From Fodinibacter sp963763015 (lineage in GTDB: Bacteria; Actinomycetota; Actinomycetes; Actinomycetales; Dermatophilaceae), in the NCBI GenBank assembly GCA_963763015.1, contig CAVXML010000009.1:1-64000 (forward strand): 64,000 nucleotides of DNA, given 5' to 3'. This document shows positions 9,631 through 18,410 of this stretch, piece after piece. Each line of letters opens with the position of its first letter. The first letter of the stretch is position 1. Under the pieces are notes generated by a model, which was given only the letters and a program-made list of their open reading frames with translations, was not told the DNA's origin and did not search any database. The position numbers were made by a program, and so were the translations under genes.

Positions 9631-10068
9631 TCAGATCCGGCTGAGCGTGCCGGGGTCCTCCGTGCCCCTGAAGAAGCGGTCGAGGACTGCCCTGAACGGG
9701 GCGGCCTCCGAGGGGTTGGCGGCGCGCGAGAAGAGGGTCATCGACGAGTGCAGCTTCTGCGCATCCGTACCGCCCATCACGTCCACTGGCTCCGATGTCG
9801 GCAGAGTCAGCAGGACCTCGGTGCACTCGACCAGACGCGCCCCGAGAACCGGGTGTGCCAGGTAGCGCCGCGCCTCGTCGACCCCTGAGAGGGCGTAGAA
9901 CCGCGCAGCCTCGCTCCGGCCGAGGCCCGCGATCTGAGGGAAGACGAACCACATCCAGTGGGTCCGCTTTCTGCCCGACCGCAGCTCAGCCAACGCCGCG
10001 TCGTACGTCCCGCCGCTGTCCTGGGCGGCGATGAACCGCTCGAGGTCGTCCGTCACGCGCCCAAGCAT
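9631..10068 (-). CDS. DUF1810 family protein
   Basis: About 145 residues. The family signature is clear: DLERFIAAQD, then AELRSGRKRTHWMWFVFPQ, then ARFYALSG and YLAHPVLGARL, which together define DUF1810. The family is a small soluble alpha-helical protein (YfiP/calpastatin-like label) without established function. The start is uncertain: ATG at 10068 is used, but a GTG at 10056 directly ahead of TDDLERF is possible. It is transcribed away from the ABC exporter that begins at 10238, and the 170-bp gap between them contains repeated CTCAG motifs. Confidence 0.8.
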   Translation of the reverse strand: MLGRVTDDLERFIAAQDSGGTYDAALAELRSGRKRTHWMWFVFPQIAGLGRSEAARFYALSGVDEARRYLAHPVLGARLVECTEVLLTLPTSEPVDVMGGTDAQKLHSSMTLFSRAANPSEAAPFRAVLDRFFRGTEDPGTLSRI

Positions 10069-10131
10069 GCCAAGGCCACCGGCAGGGGTGCGGACGAAGG
10101 GCACCGCAGGCGGCCGCAGCCACCCCGTCGG

Positions 10132-10190
10132 CTCAGATCGGCTCGACCGGCCCCGAGACGGCTCAGGGTCGACTCAGGGTAAGGCTCAGG
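10132..10190 (+). promoter_or_regulatory. CTCAG direct repeats between DUF1810 gene and ABC exporter
   Basis: CTCAGG occurs at 10162, 10173 and 10185, spaced 11 and 12 nt, so about one helical turn apart, and CTCAGA occurs at 10132. Direct repeats on one helix face are typical of activator sites (response-regulator or SARP type). They lie 40-100 bp upstream of the ABC ATPase start. Function is inferred only from the spacing and position. Confidence 0.35.
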
Positions 10191-10237
10191 TCCATCACCG
10201 ATGTGACGGCGACCCTTTCACCGACACGATGCTCGCC

Positions 10238-11137
10238 ATGATCACCATCGACGCAGTCACGAAGACCTACGGACGCGGGTTCACCGCGGTCGACGACATC
10301 TCCTTCACCGCGGCCACGGGCCGGGTCACGGGCTTCCTCGGCCCCAACGGCGCAGGCAAGTCCACGACACTGCGCATCCTCGTCGGGCTGACTCCCGCCA
10401 GCTCCGGGTCGGCCCTGGTGGACGGGCGCAGGTTCACCGACCTGCCGAACCCGGGTACCGAGGTCGGGGTGCTCCTCGACGCCTCCGCCCAGCACGCCGG
10501 GCGCACCGGACGCGAGATCCTCACCCTGGTCCAGCGCACGATGGGCCTGCCCCGCAGCCGAGTTCGCGACATGCTCGAGCTCGTCAGCCTCACCGACGAG
10601 GAGGCCGACCGCAGGGTGCGCAACTACTCGCTCGGGATGCGCCAACGGCTCGGCATCGGTGCCGCCCTCCTCGGTGACCCCCACGTGCTGATCCTCGACG
10701 AGCCGGCCAACGGGCTCGACCCGGCCGGCATCCGATGGATGCGGGACCTGCTGAGGACCTACGCCGACCGCGGCGGAACGGTGCTGCTCTCCTCGCACCT
10801 GCTGCACGAGATCGAGGTCATCGCCGACGACCTGGTCGTCATCGGCAACGGTCGGATCGTCGCGCAGGGCACCAAGGCCGAGCTGCTCGCCTCCGCGGGA
10901 ACCGTGGCGCGTGCTCGTGACAACGCCGCCCTGGCTGCGGCGATGGAGCGGGACGGCCTCACGGTGACGCACTCCGACGGCAGCGTGCACACCGATGCCA
11001 CCCCCGAGCAGGTCGGCGAGGTCGCGCGACGCGCGGGCCTTGCCCTCACCGAGCTCCGCGCCGCCGACGGCGCAGGGCTCGAGGAGATGTTCCTCGAGCT
11101 CACCGCAGAGACCCAGCGCGAAGGAGCTGCAGCATGA
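10238..11137 (+). CDS. ABC transporter ATP-binding protein
   Basis: 299 residues from ATG 10238 (MITIDAVTKTYG); ATG 10229 is also in frame. Walker A is GPNGAGKST, the signature is NYSLGMRQRLG, Walker B is VLILDEPANGLDP, and the switch His is in LLSSHLLHEIE. The C-terminal extension of about 80 residues is the one found in BcrA/NatA-type export ATPases. The gene overlaps the next, a membrane permease, by 4 nt, so the two form one exporter, possibly for a lantibiotic, antibiotic or other cell-envelope-active compound. No immunity or sensor kinase gene is beside it. A longer frame to 10031 runs through non-coding repeats and is not used. Confidence 0.88.
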   Translation: MITIDAVTKTYGRGFTAVDDISFTAATGRVTGFLGPNGAGKSTTLRILVGLTPASSGSALVDGRRFTDLPNPGTEVGVLLDASAQHAGRTGREILTLVQRTMGLPRSRVRDMLELVSLTDEEADRRVRNYSLGMRQRLGIGAALLGDPHVLILDEPANGLDPAGIRWMRDLLRTYADRGGTVLLSSHLLHEIEVIADDLVVIGNGRIVAQGTKAELLASAGTVARARDNAALAAAMERDGLTVTHSDGSVHTDATPEQVGEVARRAGLALTELRAADGAGLEEMFLELTAETQREGAAA

Positions 11138-11955
11138 CCACCACCGTCCTCGACCCCACCGCCCCCGACCGGGCGACGCACCCGGCACGGGCGCGAACGG
11201 CATCCAGCCGGATTCCCCTGACCCGCATCGTCGGCGTCGAGCTTCGCAAGATGTTCGACACCCGCTCGGGCTTCTGGCTGATGGCCAGCATCGTCATCAC
11301 CAGCGTGCTCGCCACCGCCGCCCTCATCCTGTTCGCCCCCGACGACGCGCTCACCTTCGACAACTTCGCCGCCGCGATCGGCGCGCCGATGACGGTGATC
11401 CTGCCGATGATCGGCATCCTCGCCGTGACGAGCGAGTGGAGCCAGCGCAGCGGCCTCACGACGTTCACCCTCGTGCCCCACCGGGGTCGGGTGCTGGGCG
11501 CGAAGTTCCTCGCCGCCGTCGGGGTGGGCGTGGTCGCGATGTTCGTCGCCCTCGTGGTGGGAACCCTCGGCACCCTCGTGGGGAGCCTCGTCACCGGCCA
11601 GGACCCCGTGTGGAACGCCACCGTCACCGAGTTCGCGCTCATCGTGCTCGGCAGCGTGCTGGGGATGATGTTCGGGTTCACCCTCGGCGTCGTCATCCGC
11701 AACTCCGCCGGCGCGATCGTGGCGTACTTCGTGTACACCCTCGTCCTGCCCCCGCTCCTCGGCCTGCTGGCCGCCAACCAGCAGTGGTTCGCCGACCTGC
11801 AGCCGTGGGTCGACTACAACTTCGCGCAGACCCCGTTGTTCATGGGCAGCGTCTCCGGTGAGCAGTGGCAGCAGCTCGCGGTGGCCGGCACCCTGTGGTT
11901 CCTGCTCCCGCTGGTGGTCGGGCTCGTCATCGTCCGCCGGGCCGAGGTGAAGTGA
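11134..11955 (+). CDS. ABC-2 family transporter permease
   Basis: 273 residues with six hydrophobic segments after a cytoplasmic lead of about 35 residues. The lead ends in LTRIVGVELRKMFDTRSGFW, a recurrent start of actinobacterial ABC-2 permeases of the YhgE/BcrB kind. Segments lie near residues 48-68, 84-105, 128-150, 165-187, 190-210 and 245-265. The gene begins inside the ATPase stop (ATGA overlap at 11134-11137), so the two subunits are translationally coupled. It ends 44 bp from the convergent RelA/SpoT gene. The transported substrate cannot be told. Confidence 0.85.
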   Translation: MTTTVLDPTAPDRATHPARARTASSRIPLTRIVGVELRKMFDTRSGFWLMASIVITSVLATAALILFAPDDALTFDNFAAAIGAPMTVILPMIGILAVTSEWSQRSGLTTFTLVPHRGRVLGAKFLAAVGVGVVAMFVALVVGTLGTLVGSLVTGQDPVWNATVTEFALIVLGSVLGMMFGFTLGVVIRNSAGAIVAYFVYTLVLPPLLGLLAANQQWFADLQPWVDYNFAQTPLFMGSVSGEQWQQLAVAGTLWFLLPLVVGLVIVRRAEVK

Positions 11956-11998
11956 CGCGCCGACGCTGCCCCGGGGCCCGTCGCCCGCCCTTCCCGGA

Positions 11999-12979
11999 TC
12001 AGACCGGTAGGTGCGCGCGGCGGGCTTCGAGCGCCTCACGGCGATGGGCGTTCCCGTGGAGGGCGACGTAGTCCTCGCCGAACCTCGCCAGCAGGTCGTC
12101 GTCGAGGCGCCGCACCGCACCCGGGGGATAGCGGTAGCCCATCGCGGCGGTCACGGCCGCACTGTCCACCTCCCGCAGGGTCGAGCTCAGCTCGTCGAGC
12201 GAGGCGATGCCGAGCTCGAGGAGCAGGCCGGAGATCCAGTCGTAGTGCTGCGTGCGCGACCATCCGGCGCTGGAGTACCGCCCGGCGAGGAACGTCGCCA
12301 GCTCCTGGGCGCTGATCCGCGGGTCGAGCGCGTCCCCGCCGTCGACGTCGCTGTCGCCGAGGCCGGCCTGGAGGCGGTCCCGGATGGCACCGAACTCGCG
12401 GTCTGCGAGCTCGAGCAGGCCGGCCGCCAGCGTGAACCGCCGATCGAGGTCGGGCACCTGTTCGGGTGGGACCGTGCCCTTGTAGCGAATGTCGTGCTCG
12501 AACTCCGCCCAGGCGTGCTGGAGCACCGTCCGGAGCTGGATCGACGCACAGACGAGTGGGTCGTACGCCGCGGGGGCCCCGGCTCCGCGGGACACCAGAA
12601 GGTGCCGGCTGGCGTAGCCGAACCGGCCGGCGGCGGCGGTCTCCTCACCGAGGTCGCGGTCATCGAGGACCGTGAGCTGCTCCCCGAGCAGGTCGGCCAC
12701 GGCGTCGACGTCGCGCTGGACGTACGTGATGACTCGGACGCCCACCTGGTCGGTGACCGCGAGCACGGGGTCGGCGACGGGGTCCTCGGCCAGCACCCCG
12801 CGCGCCTTGGCGGCGAACGACGGCACCGTCTTGGTTCGTCCCGTCACCGTCAGGTAGTTGATGCCGGCGTCGTCCAGGATGGCCGTCACCAGCTCGACGA
12901 AGGCATCGGTCGCCGGGAGCAGCCGGTCGCGCAGCGCCGTGTACTGCTCCACGGCTCGGTCGACGCGGCGCAGGGACAT
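11999..12979 (-). CDS. Stand-alone RelA/SpoT-domain (p)ppGpp synthetase-like protein
   Basis: 326 residues from ATG 12979. The synthetase domain occupies about residues 20-200: the substrate loop GRTKTVPSFAAK, the metal region DQVGVRVITYV, and the late motif QLRTVLQHAWAEFEHD-IRYKG, all typical of RelA/SpoT nucleotidyltransferases. There is no HD hydrolase domain and no TGS or ACT domain, so it is a small alarmone synthetase-like protein, with a C-terminal helical extension of about 120 residues. A longer frame to 13249 is rejected because it overlaps the tgpA gene. It probably makes ppGpp or pppGpp from ATP and GDP/GTP. It may be transcribed with the moxR-DUF58-tgpA operon, whose last stop is only 34 bp upstream. 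Confidence 0.82.
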   Translation of the reverse strand: MSLRRVDRAVEQYTALRDRLLPATDAFVELVTAILDDAGINYLTVTGRTKTVPSFAAKARGVLAEDPVADPVLAVTDQVGVRVITYVQRDVDAVADLLGEQLTVLDDRDLGEETAAAGRFGYASRHLLVSRGAGAPAAYDPLVCASIQLRTVLQHAWAEFEHDIRYKGTVPPEQVPDLDRRFTLAAGLLELADREFGAIRDRLQAGLGDSDVDGGDALDPRISAQELATFLAGRYSSAGWSRTQHYDWISGLLLELGIASLDELSSTLREVDSAAVTAAMGYRYPPGAVRRLDDDLLARFGEDYVALHGNAHRREALEARRAHLPV

Positions 12980-13013
12980 GGGCTCACTGTCCCACGCCCT
13001 CGAGGGCGCGCCC

Positions 13014-15335
13014 TCAGTCGTCGTCGCGTCCCTCGGACCGCGCACCCACCCCGGGCCACGGCACCAGGCGACGCAGCGTGCTGCGCCAGTGCTGACGGCC
13101 CTCCTCCGGGAGGAGCAGCGCGCGGATGCGGTCGGTCCGTCGCCTGCGGGACAGGGCCCCGCGCCACACCGTCCTGGCGTCCTCGGCGACGTCGTCGAGC
13201 TCCGAGCCGGGGCGCGCGTACCGCGCCAGCTCGAGCGTCGACACGACACGGCCGAGGGCCTGGCTCTCGTCGGGCGTCAGGTAGGCCGCCTGCCCGATCC
13301 CACGTGAAGTCTGTCGTGGCGTTGCGCCGTCCGGCGGCACGAAGCCGATGTCCTGGAGCCGCAGCAGCAGCGACTGCCACTCCGCCTCGATCCGGTCGGC
13401 GTCGTCGCGAGCCAACCGACGGGCCCGTCGCCGCGCCAGCCACGCGCCGAGGGGGACGACCGCGACGGCGAGGGCGGCGAGGAGAAGGACCGCGATGGTT
13501 GTCGCGTTGTCGGAGAGGAACTGCGCCACACCCGAGCCGGCGGCGCCGTCGGCGATCCCGGTGTCGTCCGCGGTCACGTCCTCCAGTGGCCCTCTGGAGG
13601 GGATCGACGACGACGAGGACGCCGTGGCGCTGGGTGCGGATGAGGCCCCCGACCCCGAGTCGGTCGGGACCAGGCTGTACTCGGGTGCCACACCGCTTCG
13701 GGTACCCGGCGTGGGTTCGAAGCGAACCCAGCCCAGACGGGGGAACCACAGCTCCGGCCAGGCATGGGCGTCGGAGGCCCGCACCAGCCGGTCCTCCTCG
13801 TCCGGGGCACCCGGGAGGAAGCCGACTGCCATCCGGGCGGGGATGCCGGCGGCACGGGAGAGCATGATCATCGCCGAGCTGAACTGCACGCAGTACCCGC
13901 GCTTGGTCTCCAGGAACCGCGCGAGCGGCTCCTCCGGGAGCGAGCCGTCCGCCGTCTCGTCGGCCAGCTCCACGGAGTAGGTGAACTGGGGTCCGCGCAG
14001 GTGCGCCTGGATCGCCCTGGCGACCTCGAGCGGGGAGTCACCGTCATCGGTCAGCTGGTCGAGCAGCGCGCGGACCTCGGACTCCGAGCCCGGGTCCAGG
14101 GCCAGGTTCTCCTCGCCCCCCGGCGTACCCCCGACCGTGGCCCCGAACTGGGAAGCGTCCGGCTCCAGCTCGACGTACTCCGCCGTGTACGACGCGACGG
14201 GCTGGGTCACCTGCACAAGGCCCTCGACCGTCATGTTCCACGTGCCCGCTGGGAACGGGCTACCGGTCGTCCCTTCCGGGAGTGCGACCTGGGGGACACC
14301 GATGCCGTTCTCCAGCACGGTGATCTGCTCCACGCGTCGTGGCACCTCGGAACCCGCGGTGGGTCCGGGAATGCGCCCGTCGACGGGCACGAAGGTGAAG
14401 TCGGATCGGGACTCCCACTGGCCTCGTCGGTAGGTGTCCAGGATCCCCACGCGCAGTGGCTGGAGCCGGTCCGAGGTGCTCCGGTAGCGAAGGACCGGGT
14501 TGTTCGACCGGCTGCCGAGATCCCGCGCGATGTCGAGACTCGTCGAGAGGCGAACCTGCGAGCCGGTGCCCCCGCGTCCGTCGGCGTTGCGCCCGAGGCC
14601 GTCCGCGAGGAAGGTGGTGGGGAAGTGCGGAACGACGCTCGGGATCACCACCGCCGCACCGAGGGCAGCCACCCCGACCACCCGGCCCGTCGTGGCAAAG
14701 GCGCTGGCGGGGTCCACCAGCCGGCCGGTCGACGAGCGTGGGGTGGCCGCCCCCCACGACCGCAGCGAGCGCACTCCCTGCCGTCCCACGAGGGCGAGCC
14801 AGCACAGCGCAGGAGGAACGGCGTACCAGGGTCCGAGACCGTCACCGGAGTTGGTGGCCGACCCGAGAAATGCCGCCAGCAGCGGGATGCCGGCCAGCGC
14901 CGGGCTCCGGTACGTGACGCCGATGGCGTCCACCGCGAGGGCGGTCAGGCCGATGAGGACACTGACCGCGAGCACCGTGCCGCGGTTCGCCGGTGCGGGT
15001 GCGGTGTAGTCGGTGACCGTCTGGTAGGCCTGCCCGAGGAGGATGCCGACCGCCCGCCCGGTCTCCGGGGTGGGGACCGCGTCCCGCCAGAGGTGTCCCT
15101 GACCGTGCAGCAGGGCCGACGCGATGGTGAGCGCGATGGCCTGACCCAGCACCACGAGCGGGCGTGACGCCGTGACCCACCGGAGCCCCATGCCGAGGAG
15201 GGCCATGAGGGTGACGAGGAGGAAGCTGGGGCGGAACCACGCAGACGAGGGGGTGAACAGGGTCGTGAGCGGCAGGGTGACGGCCAGGGTCGCAAGTGCG
15301 GCCAGCAGTGCCTCGACCGGTCGGACGCGGTTCAT
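13014..15335 (-). CDS. tgpA: TgpA-type membrane transglutaminase-like protein
   Basis: 773 residues. Residues 1-230 hold about six membrane helices, then comes a large extracellular region with a transglutaminase core. The catalytic Cys is in KRGYCVQFSSAM, the His in SDAHAWPELW and the acidic residue just after in FEPTPGTR. One more membrane helix (TIAVLLLAALAVAVVPLGAW) and a cytoplasmic tail of about 150 residues follow. This is the TgpA/YebA architecture found with MoxR ATPases and DUF58 proteins. ATG 15335 overlaps the DUF58 stop by 4 nt. The family is linked to envelope maintenance; the substrate is unknown. A longer frame to 15827 lies inside the DUF58 gene and is rejected. Confidence 0.88.
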   Translation of the reverse strand: MNRVRPVEALLAALATLAVTLPLTTLFTPSSAWFRPSFLLVTLMALLGMGLRWVTASRPLVVLGQAIALTIASALLHGQGHLWRDAVPTPETGRAVGILLGQAYQTVTDYTAPAPANRGTVLAVSVLIGLTALAVDAIGVTYRSPALAGIPLLAAFLGSATNSGDGLGPWYAVPPALCWLALVGRQGVRSLRSWGAATPRSSTGRLVDPASAFATTGRVVGVAALGAAVVIPSVVPHFPTTFLADGLGRNADGRGGTGSQVRLSTSLDIARDLGSRSNNPVLRYRSTSDRLQPLRVGILDTYRRGQWESRSDFTFVPVDGRIPGPTAGSEVPRRVEQITVLENGIGVPQVALPEGTTGSPFPAGTWNMTVEGLVQVTQPVASYTAEYVELEPDASQFGATVGGTPGGEENLALDPGSESEVRALLDQLTDDGDSPLEVARAIQAHLRGPQFTYSVELADETADGSLPEEPLARFLETKRGYCVQFSSAMIMLSRAAGIPARMAVGFLPGAPDEEDRLVRASDAHAWPELWFPRLGWVRFEPTPGTRSGVAPEYSLVPTDSGSGASSAPSATASSSSSIPSRGPLEDVTADDTGIADGAAGSGVAQFLSDNATTIAVLLLAALAVAVVPLGAWLARRRARRLARDDADRIEAEWQSLLLRLQDIGFVPPDGATPRQTSRGIGQAAYLTPDESQALGRVVSTLELARYARPGSELDDVAEDARTVWRGALSRRRRTDRIRALLLPEEGRQHWRSTLRRLVPWPGVGARSEGRDDD

Positions 15336-16609
15336 CGGGCTCCCACCACCTGGGCGCCGACGACGGCCGACCAGGCGGCCGGTGGGCTCGTTCGTGCATC
15401 GACGATCGTCGTCATCCACCCCGAGGACTGGAGGGTTGCGACCGTGGCGCCGGCGTGCGCGTCGCTCGCCGTCGGAAGCCCTCGAGAGCCGCGACTGGTG
15501 AACGCCTCCGGCTCGACGACGATGGCCGCACCGGCGGAACCGGGCTGGCGCAGGGCCGCGAGCGTCCGGGAGTCGGCGTCGGCCAAGGGACCGCCGACGT
15601 AGACCACCAGCCCTCCCTGGGAGGTGAGCGCGTTCGCCGAGTGGAGCACCGCCCGTACCCCGTCGTCGCGACCGAGGGACACCCGCGCCAAGGTCTCGAG
15701 GCCGTCCTCGAGGGTCTCGTCGTGCTGGGTCCCCGTGTCGGCGCCCGGGTCCGGGGTGAGGAGGTGAACGGCATACCCCCCGTCGACGAGGTGCGCGGTG
15801 ATGGAGGCTGCCGTGGTCACGCACCACTCGAGCGAGCTGCCCCGCCCCGACCCACCGTGGCCGGAGGCGCGGCAGTCGAGCAGGACCACGGCCCGACGCT
15901 TGGCCGGGCGGTCCTCCTGGCGGACCATGAGGTCGCCGGTACGGGCCGTCGCCGGCCAGTGGATCCGCCGCAGGTCGTCCCCGTCGCGGTACTCGCGCAC
16001 GGTCTGGTCGTCCTCGCCGTGCAGGGCAACCATGTGGGGAACCGAGCCCTCCGAGCCGATCCCGCTGCCGAGCGAGCGCCCCCCCGGAAGTGGCACGACA
16101 CGCGGCAGGACCACGAGCTCGGCGTTGCCGCTCACGGCCGCCGTGCGCAACGTGAGGCCGAAGGGGTCCCGAACCCGCACCCCCAGGGGTCCGATGCGGT
16201 GCACCCCGCGCGTGTGCGAGCGGACGGTGTACTGCACCTCGTGCGACTCTCCCGGACGAAGAGAGGGGAGGACGAACCGGGGGCGGTCACCGAGCGCGTA
16301 GTCGATCGACTCCTCCGCCATGACGACCGGAGAACTCGTCGGCTCGCTGTTGCGGATGCGGACGGTGACCACTGAGCGCTCGTCGATGGAGACCCGCGCG
16401 GGTGAGGCGGTGCGGACGACGTCGAGCCGCAGGCCGTGGCGGCGGACGAGGAGCAGGGCGATCGCGGTGAGCGCCAGGAGCAGGACACCGATGCGGGTGA
16501 CGTCGTGCTGGCCGAGCAGGACTCCTGAGGGCACGAGCACCAGCCCGCAGCCGGCGAAGGCCGCTCCGCGGGTGGTCAGGGATCGTCGGAGGGTGCGCAC
16601 TGCGGTCAA
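15332..16609 (-). CDS. DUF58 domain protein
   Basis: 425 residues. Two N-terminal hydrophobic helices (about 15-32 and 36-52) anchor it, and the DUF58 core sits near residues 185-260. Its hallmark is the sequence REYRDGDDLRRIHWPATAR, followed by VRQEDRPAKRRAVVLLDCR, which begins a von Willebrand factor A-like fold. It overlaps both neighbours by 4 nt (moxR at 16606-16609, tgpA at 15332-15335), so MoxR ATPase, DUF58 and TgpA are made as one coupled set. The known pattern is that MoxR AAA+ ATPases act as chaperones on VWA-like partners such as this. It probably acts at the inner face of the membrane. Confidence 0.88.
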   Translation of the reverse strand: MTAVRTLRRSLTTRGAAFAGCGLVLVPSGVLLGQHDVTRIGVLLLALTAIALLLVRRHGLRLDVVRTASPARVSIDERSVVTVRIRNSEPTSSPVVMAEESIDYALGDRPRFVLPSLRPGESHEVQYTVRSHTRGVHRIGPLGVRVRDPFGLTLRTAAVSGNAELVVLPRVVPLPGGRSLGSGIGSEGSVPHMVALHGEDDQTVREYRDGDDLRRIHWPATARTGDLMVRQEDRPAKRRAVVLLDCRASGHGGSGRGSSLEWCVTTAASITAHLVDGGYAVHLLTPDPGADTGTQHDETLEDGLETLARVSLGRDDGVRAVLHSANALTSQGGLVVYVGGPLADADSRTLAALRQPGSAGAAIVVEPEAFTSRGSRGLPTASDAHAGATVATLQSSGWMTTIVDARTSPPAAWSAVVGAQVVGAR

Positions 16610-17622
16610 CGGGTGGGTGCGGGCACTCGGACTCGCTGGAGCAGGTCGTTCACGACGTCAGCCGTGGTGCGCCTCGCCATCTGCGTCTCGCCGGTCGGCA
16701 TGAGGCGGTGCGCGAGGACGGGGACGGCGATCTGCTGCACGTCGTCGGGCAGGACGTGGTCCCGGCCGGCGAGCGCGGCGTGGGCGCGCGCGGCGCGCAG
16801 GAGGTGGAGCGTGGCCCGCGGTGAGGCGCCGAGGCGAAGGGCCGTGCTGGAGCGGGTGGCGTGCGTGAGGTCGACGATGTACTGCCGCACCGCCGGCGCG
16901 GCGTGCACCTGCCGGACCGCGGCGATCATCGACGACACGGTCGCAGCGTCGGTCACCGGCTGAAGGTCCTCGAGGGGGGAGGTGCCGCCGTGGAGCTCGA
17001 GCATGTCGAGCTCGGAGCGCGCCGACGGGTACCCCATGGAGATGCGCGCCATGAACCGGTCGCGCTGCGCCTCGGGGAGGGGGTACGTGCCCTCCATCTC
17101 GATCGGGTTCTGGGTGGCCATGACGATGAACGGGCGAGGCAGCGTGTAGGTCGTGCGGTCGACGGTGACCTGCCCCTCCTCCATCGACTCCAGCAGTGCG
17201 CTCTGGGTCTTGGGCGACGCCCGGTTGATCTCGTCGCCGACCACGACGTTGGCGAAGATCGCTCCCGGTCGGAACTCGAAGTCCCGCACGTCCTGGTTGA
17301 ACACGGACACCCCTGTGATGTCGCTCGGCAGCAGGTCGGGGGTGAACTGCACCCGTCGCACGGTGCAGTCGATCGACCGGGCAAGGGTCTTGGCGAGGAG
17401 CGTCTTTCCCACCCCCGGTACGTCCTCGACCAGGAGGTGGCCCTCCGCCAGGAGCACCGTGATGGCCGTGCGGACCACGGACTGCTTGCCCTCGATGACC
17501 GAGTTCATCGCCGCCGCGAGGGACGCGGAGACCTGGAGCACCTGGTCGAGGGAGGCACCGCGCGACGGCCGGGACTGGTCGGAGTCCGGCGCGGTGCGGC
17601 GGTCGTTCTCGAGGTCGCTCAC
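16606..17622 (-). CDS. moxR: MoxR-family AAA+ ATPase
   Basis: 338 residues from GTG 17622, chosen because AAAGGGA lies at ribosome-binding distance on the minus strand and the protein then begins SDLENDRRTAP. The AAA+ core shows Walker A EDVPGVGKTLLAKTLA, Walker B VVGDEINRASPKTQSALL and sensor 1 VMATQNPIE, followed by EGTYPLPEAQRDRF, the MoxR signature. The lid domain follows. It is the first gene of the moxR-DUF58-tgpA operon and is divergent from mraZ across a 344-bp region containing MraZ-box-like repeats on both strands. A longer frame to 17877 runs through that control region and is not used. Confidence 0.9.
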   Translation of the reverse strand: MSDLENDRRTAPDSDQSRPSRGASLDQVLQVSASLAAAMNSVIEGKQSVVRTAITVLLAEGHLLVEDVPGVGKTLLAKTLARSIDCTVRRVQFTPDLLPSDITGVSVFNQDVRDFEFRPGAIFANVVVGDEINRASPKTQSALLESMEEGQVTVDRTTYTLPRPFIVMATQNPIEMEGTYPLPEAQRDRFMARISMGYPSARSELDMLELHGGTSPLEDLQPVTDAATVSSMIAAVRQVHAAPAVRQYIVDLTHATRSSTALRLGASPRATLHLLRAARAHAALAGRDHVLPDDVQQIAVPVLAHRLMPTGETQMARRTTADVVNDLLQRVRVPAPTR

Positions 17623-17722
17623 GGCGGTCCCTTTCGGTCGGTACCGGCCCAACGATCGGCCGGTGGCGAGGGTGCCTCGATCTTGCCTCACGAAGCCCCG
17701 TCGAGGGGAGTCGGAACGGGCC

Positions 17723-17928
17723 CTCCACTTCGCTCCCGAAAACCTTCGACGCCGGAGATCGCGCGGACCGCGGGGCGCGTCGGGTCGCCGGGTGCGCCAT
17801 CCTTCCGCGGGTATGTCAAACTTCGCCCCACTTCGCTCCACCACATGTGAACTGGGCAGATGAACTCTTCTGGACAACTCATGCCCTCAGATTCGGTCCT
17901 TTTCGGCTCGTTGTGGAGTAAAGTGGAG
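17723..17928. promoter_or_regulatory. MraZ-box-like GTGGAG repeats between divergent moxR and mraZ
   Basis: On the plus strand GTGGAG is repeated with a 10-nt period at 17913 and 17923, 39-54 nt ahead of the mraZ start. The -10-like TAAAGT (17919-17924) lies inside this pair. On the minus strand, facing moxR, GTGGAG-CGAA-GTGGGG occupies 17826-17841 and GGGAG-CGAA-GTGGAG occupies 17723-17738. Known MraZ sites are TGGGN-type direct repeats with a 10-bp period upstream of mraZ. The rest of the 344-bp region (17623-17966) has no gene. Confidence 0.6.
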
Positions 17929-17966
17929 CGAGCCGGTGCATCCGACGGGTCGAGGAGGTGGCGCAC

Positions 17967-18410
17967 GTGGTGGAGTTCCTCGGCACCCACACGCCTCGCC
18001 TCGACGAGAAGGGTCGGCTGTTCCTCCCCGCACGCTTCCGGGCAGGGCTCGCCGAAGGCCTCGTGATGACGACCGGGCAGGAGAACTGCCTCTACGTGTT
18101 CCCGACGGAGGAGTTCAACCGCATCTCGGCAGCCATGCAGGCGGCTCCTGCCTCCTCCCGCCCGATCCGTGACTTCGTCCGGGTGTTCCGCGCGCGAGCA
18201 CACCCCGACACCCCCGACCGTCAGGGTCGCGTGACGATCCCCGCCCCGCTGCGCGCCTACGCGGGGCTGGAGAAGGACTGCACCGTCATCGGGAACGGCA
18301 GCCGCCTGGAGGTCTGGGACTCGGGCGCCTGGTCCGACTACCTCGCCGAGGTCATGCCCGCGTACTCGTCGTACTCCGTCGGGTCCGAGGAGGTGGTGCC
18401 GGGCCTGTGA
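17967..18410 (+). CDS. mraZ: MraZ, transcriptional regulator of the dcw cluster
   Basis: 147 residues in two SpoVT/AbrB-like MraZ repeats: FLGTHTPRLDEKGRLFLPAR (about 3-22) and later DRQGRVTIPAPLRAYAGL (about 79-96). Of the GTG codons at 17958, 17967 and 17970, 17967 is taken because GAGGAGG ends at 17957, giving 9-nt spacing; 17958 would touch the ribosome binding site. MraZ binds repeats upstream of its own gene and controls the division and cell-wall cluster, and such repeats are present here at 17913-17928. A 223-bp gap without a gene separates it from rsmH. Confidence 0.95.
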   Translation: MVEFLGTHTPRLDEKGRLFLPARFRAGLAEGLVMTTGQENCLYVFPTEEFNRISAAMQAAPASSRPIRDFVRVFRARAHPDTPDRQGRVTIPAPLRAYAGLEKDCTVIGNGSRLEVWDSGAWSDYLAEVMPAYSSYSVGSEEVVPGL

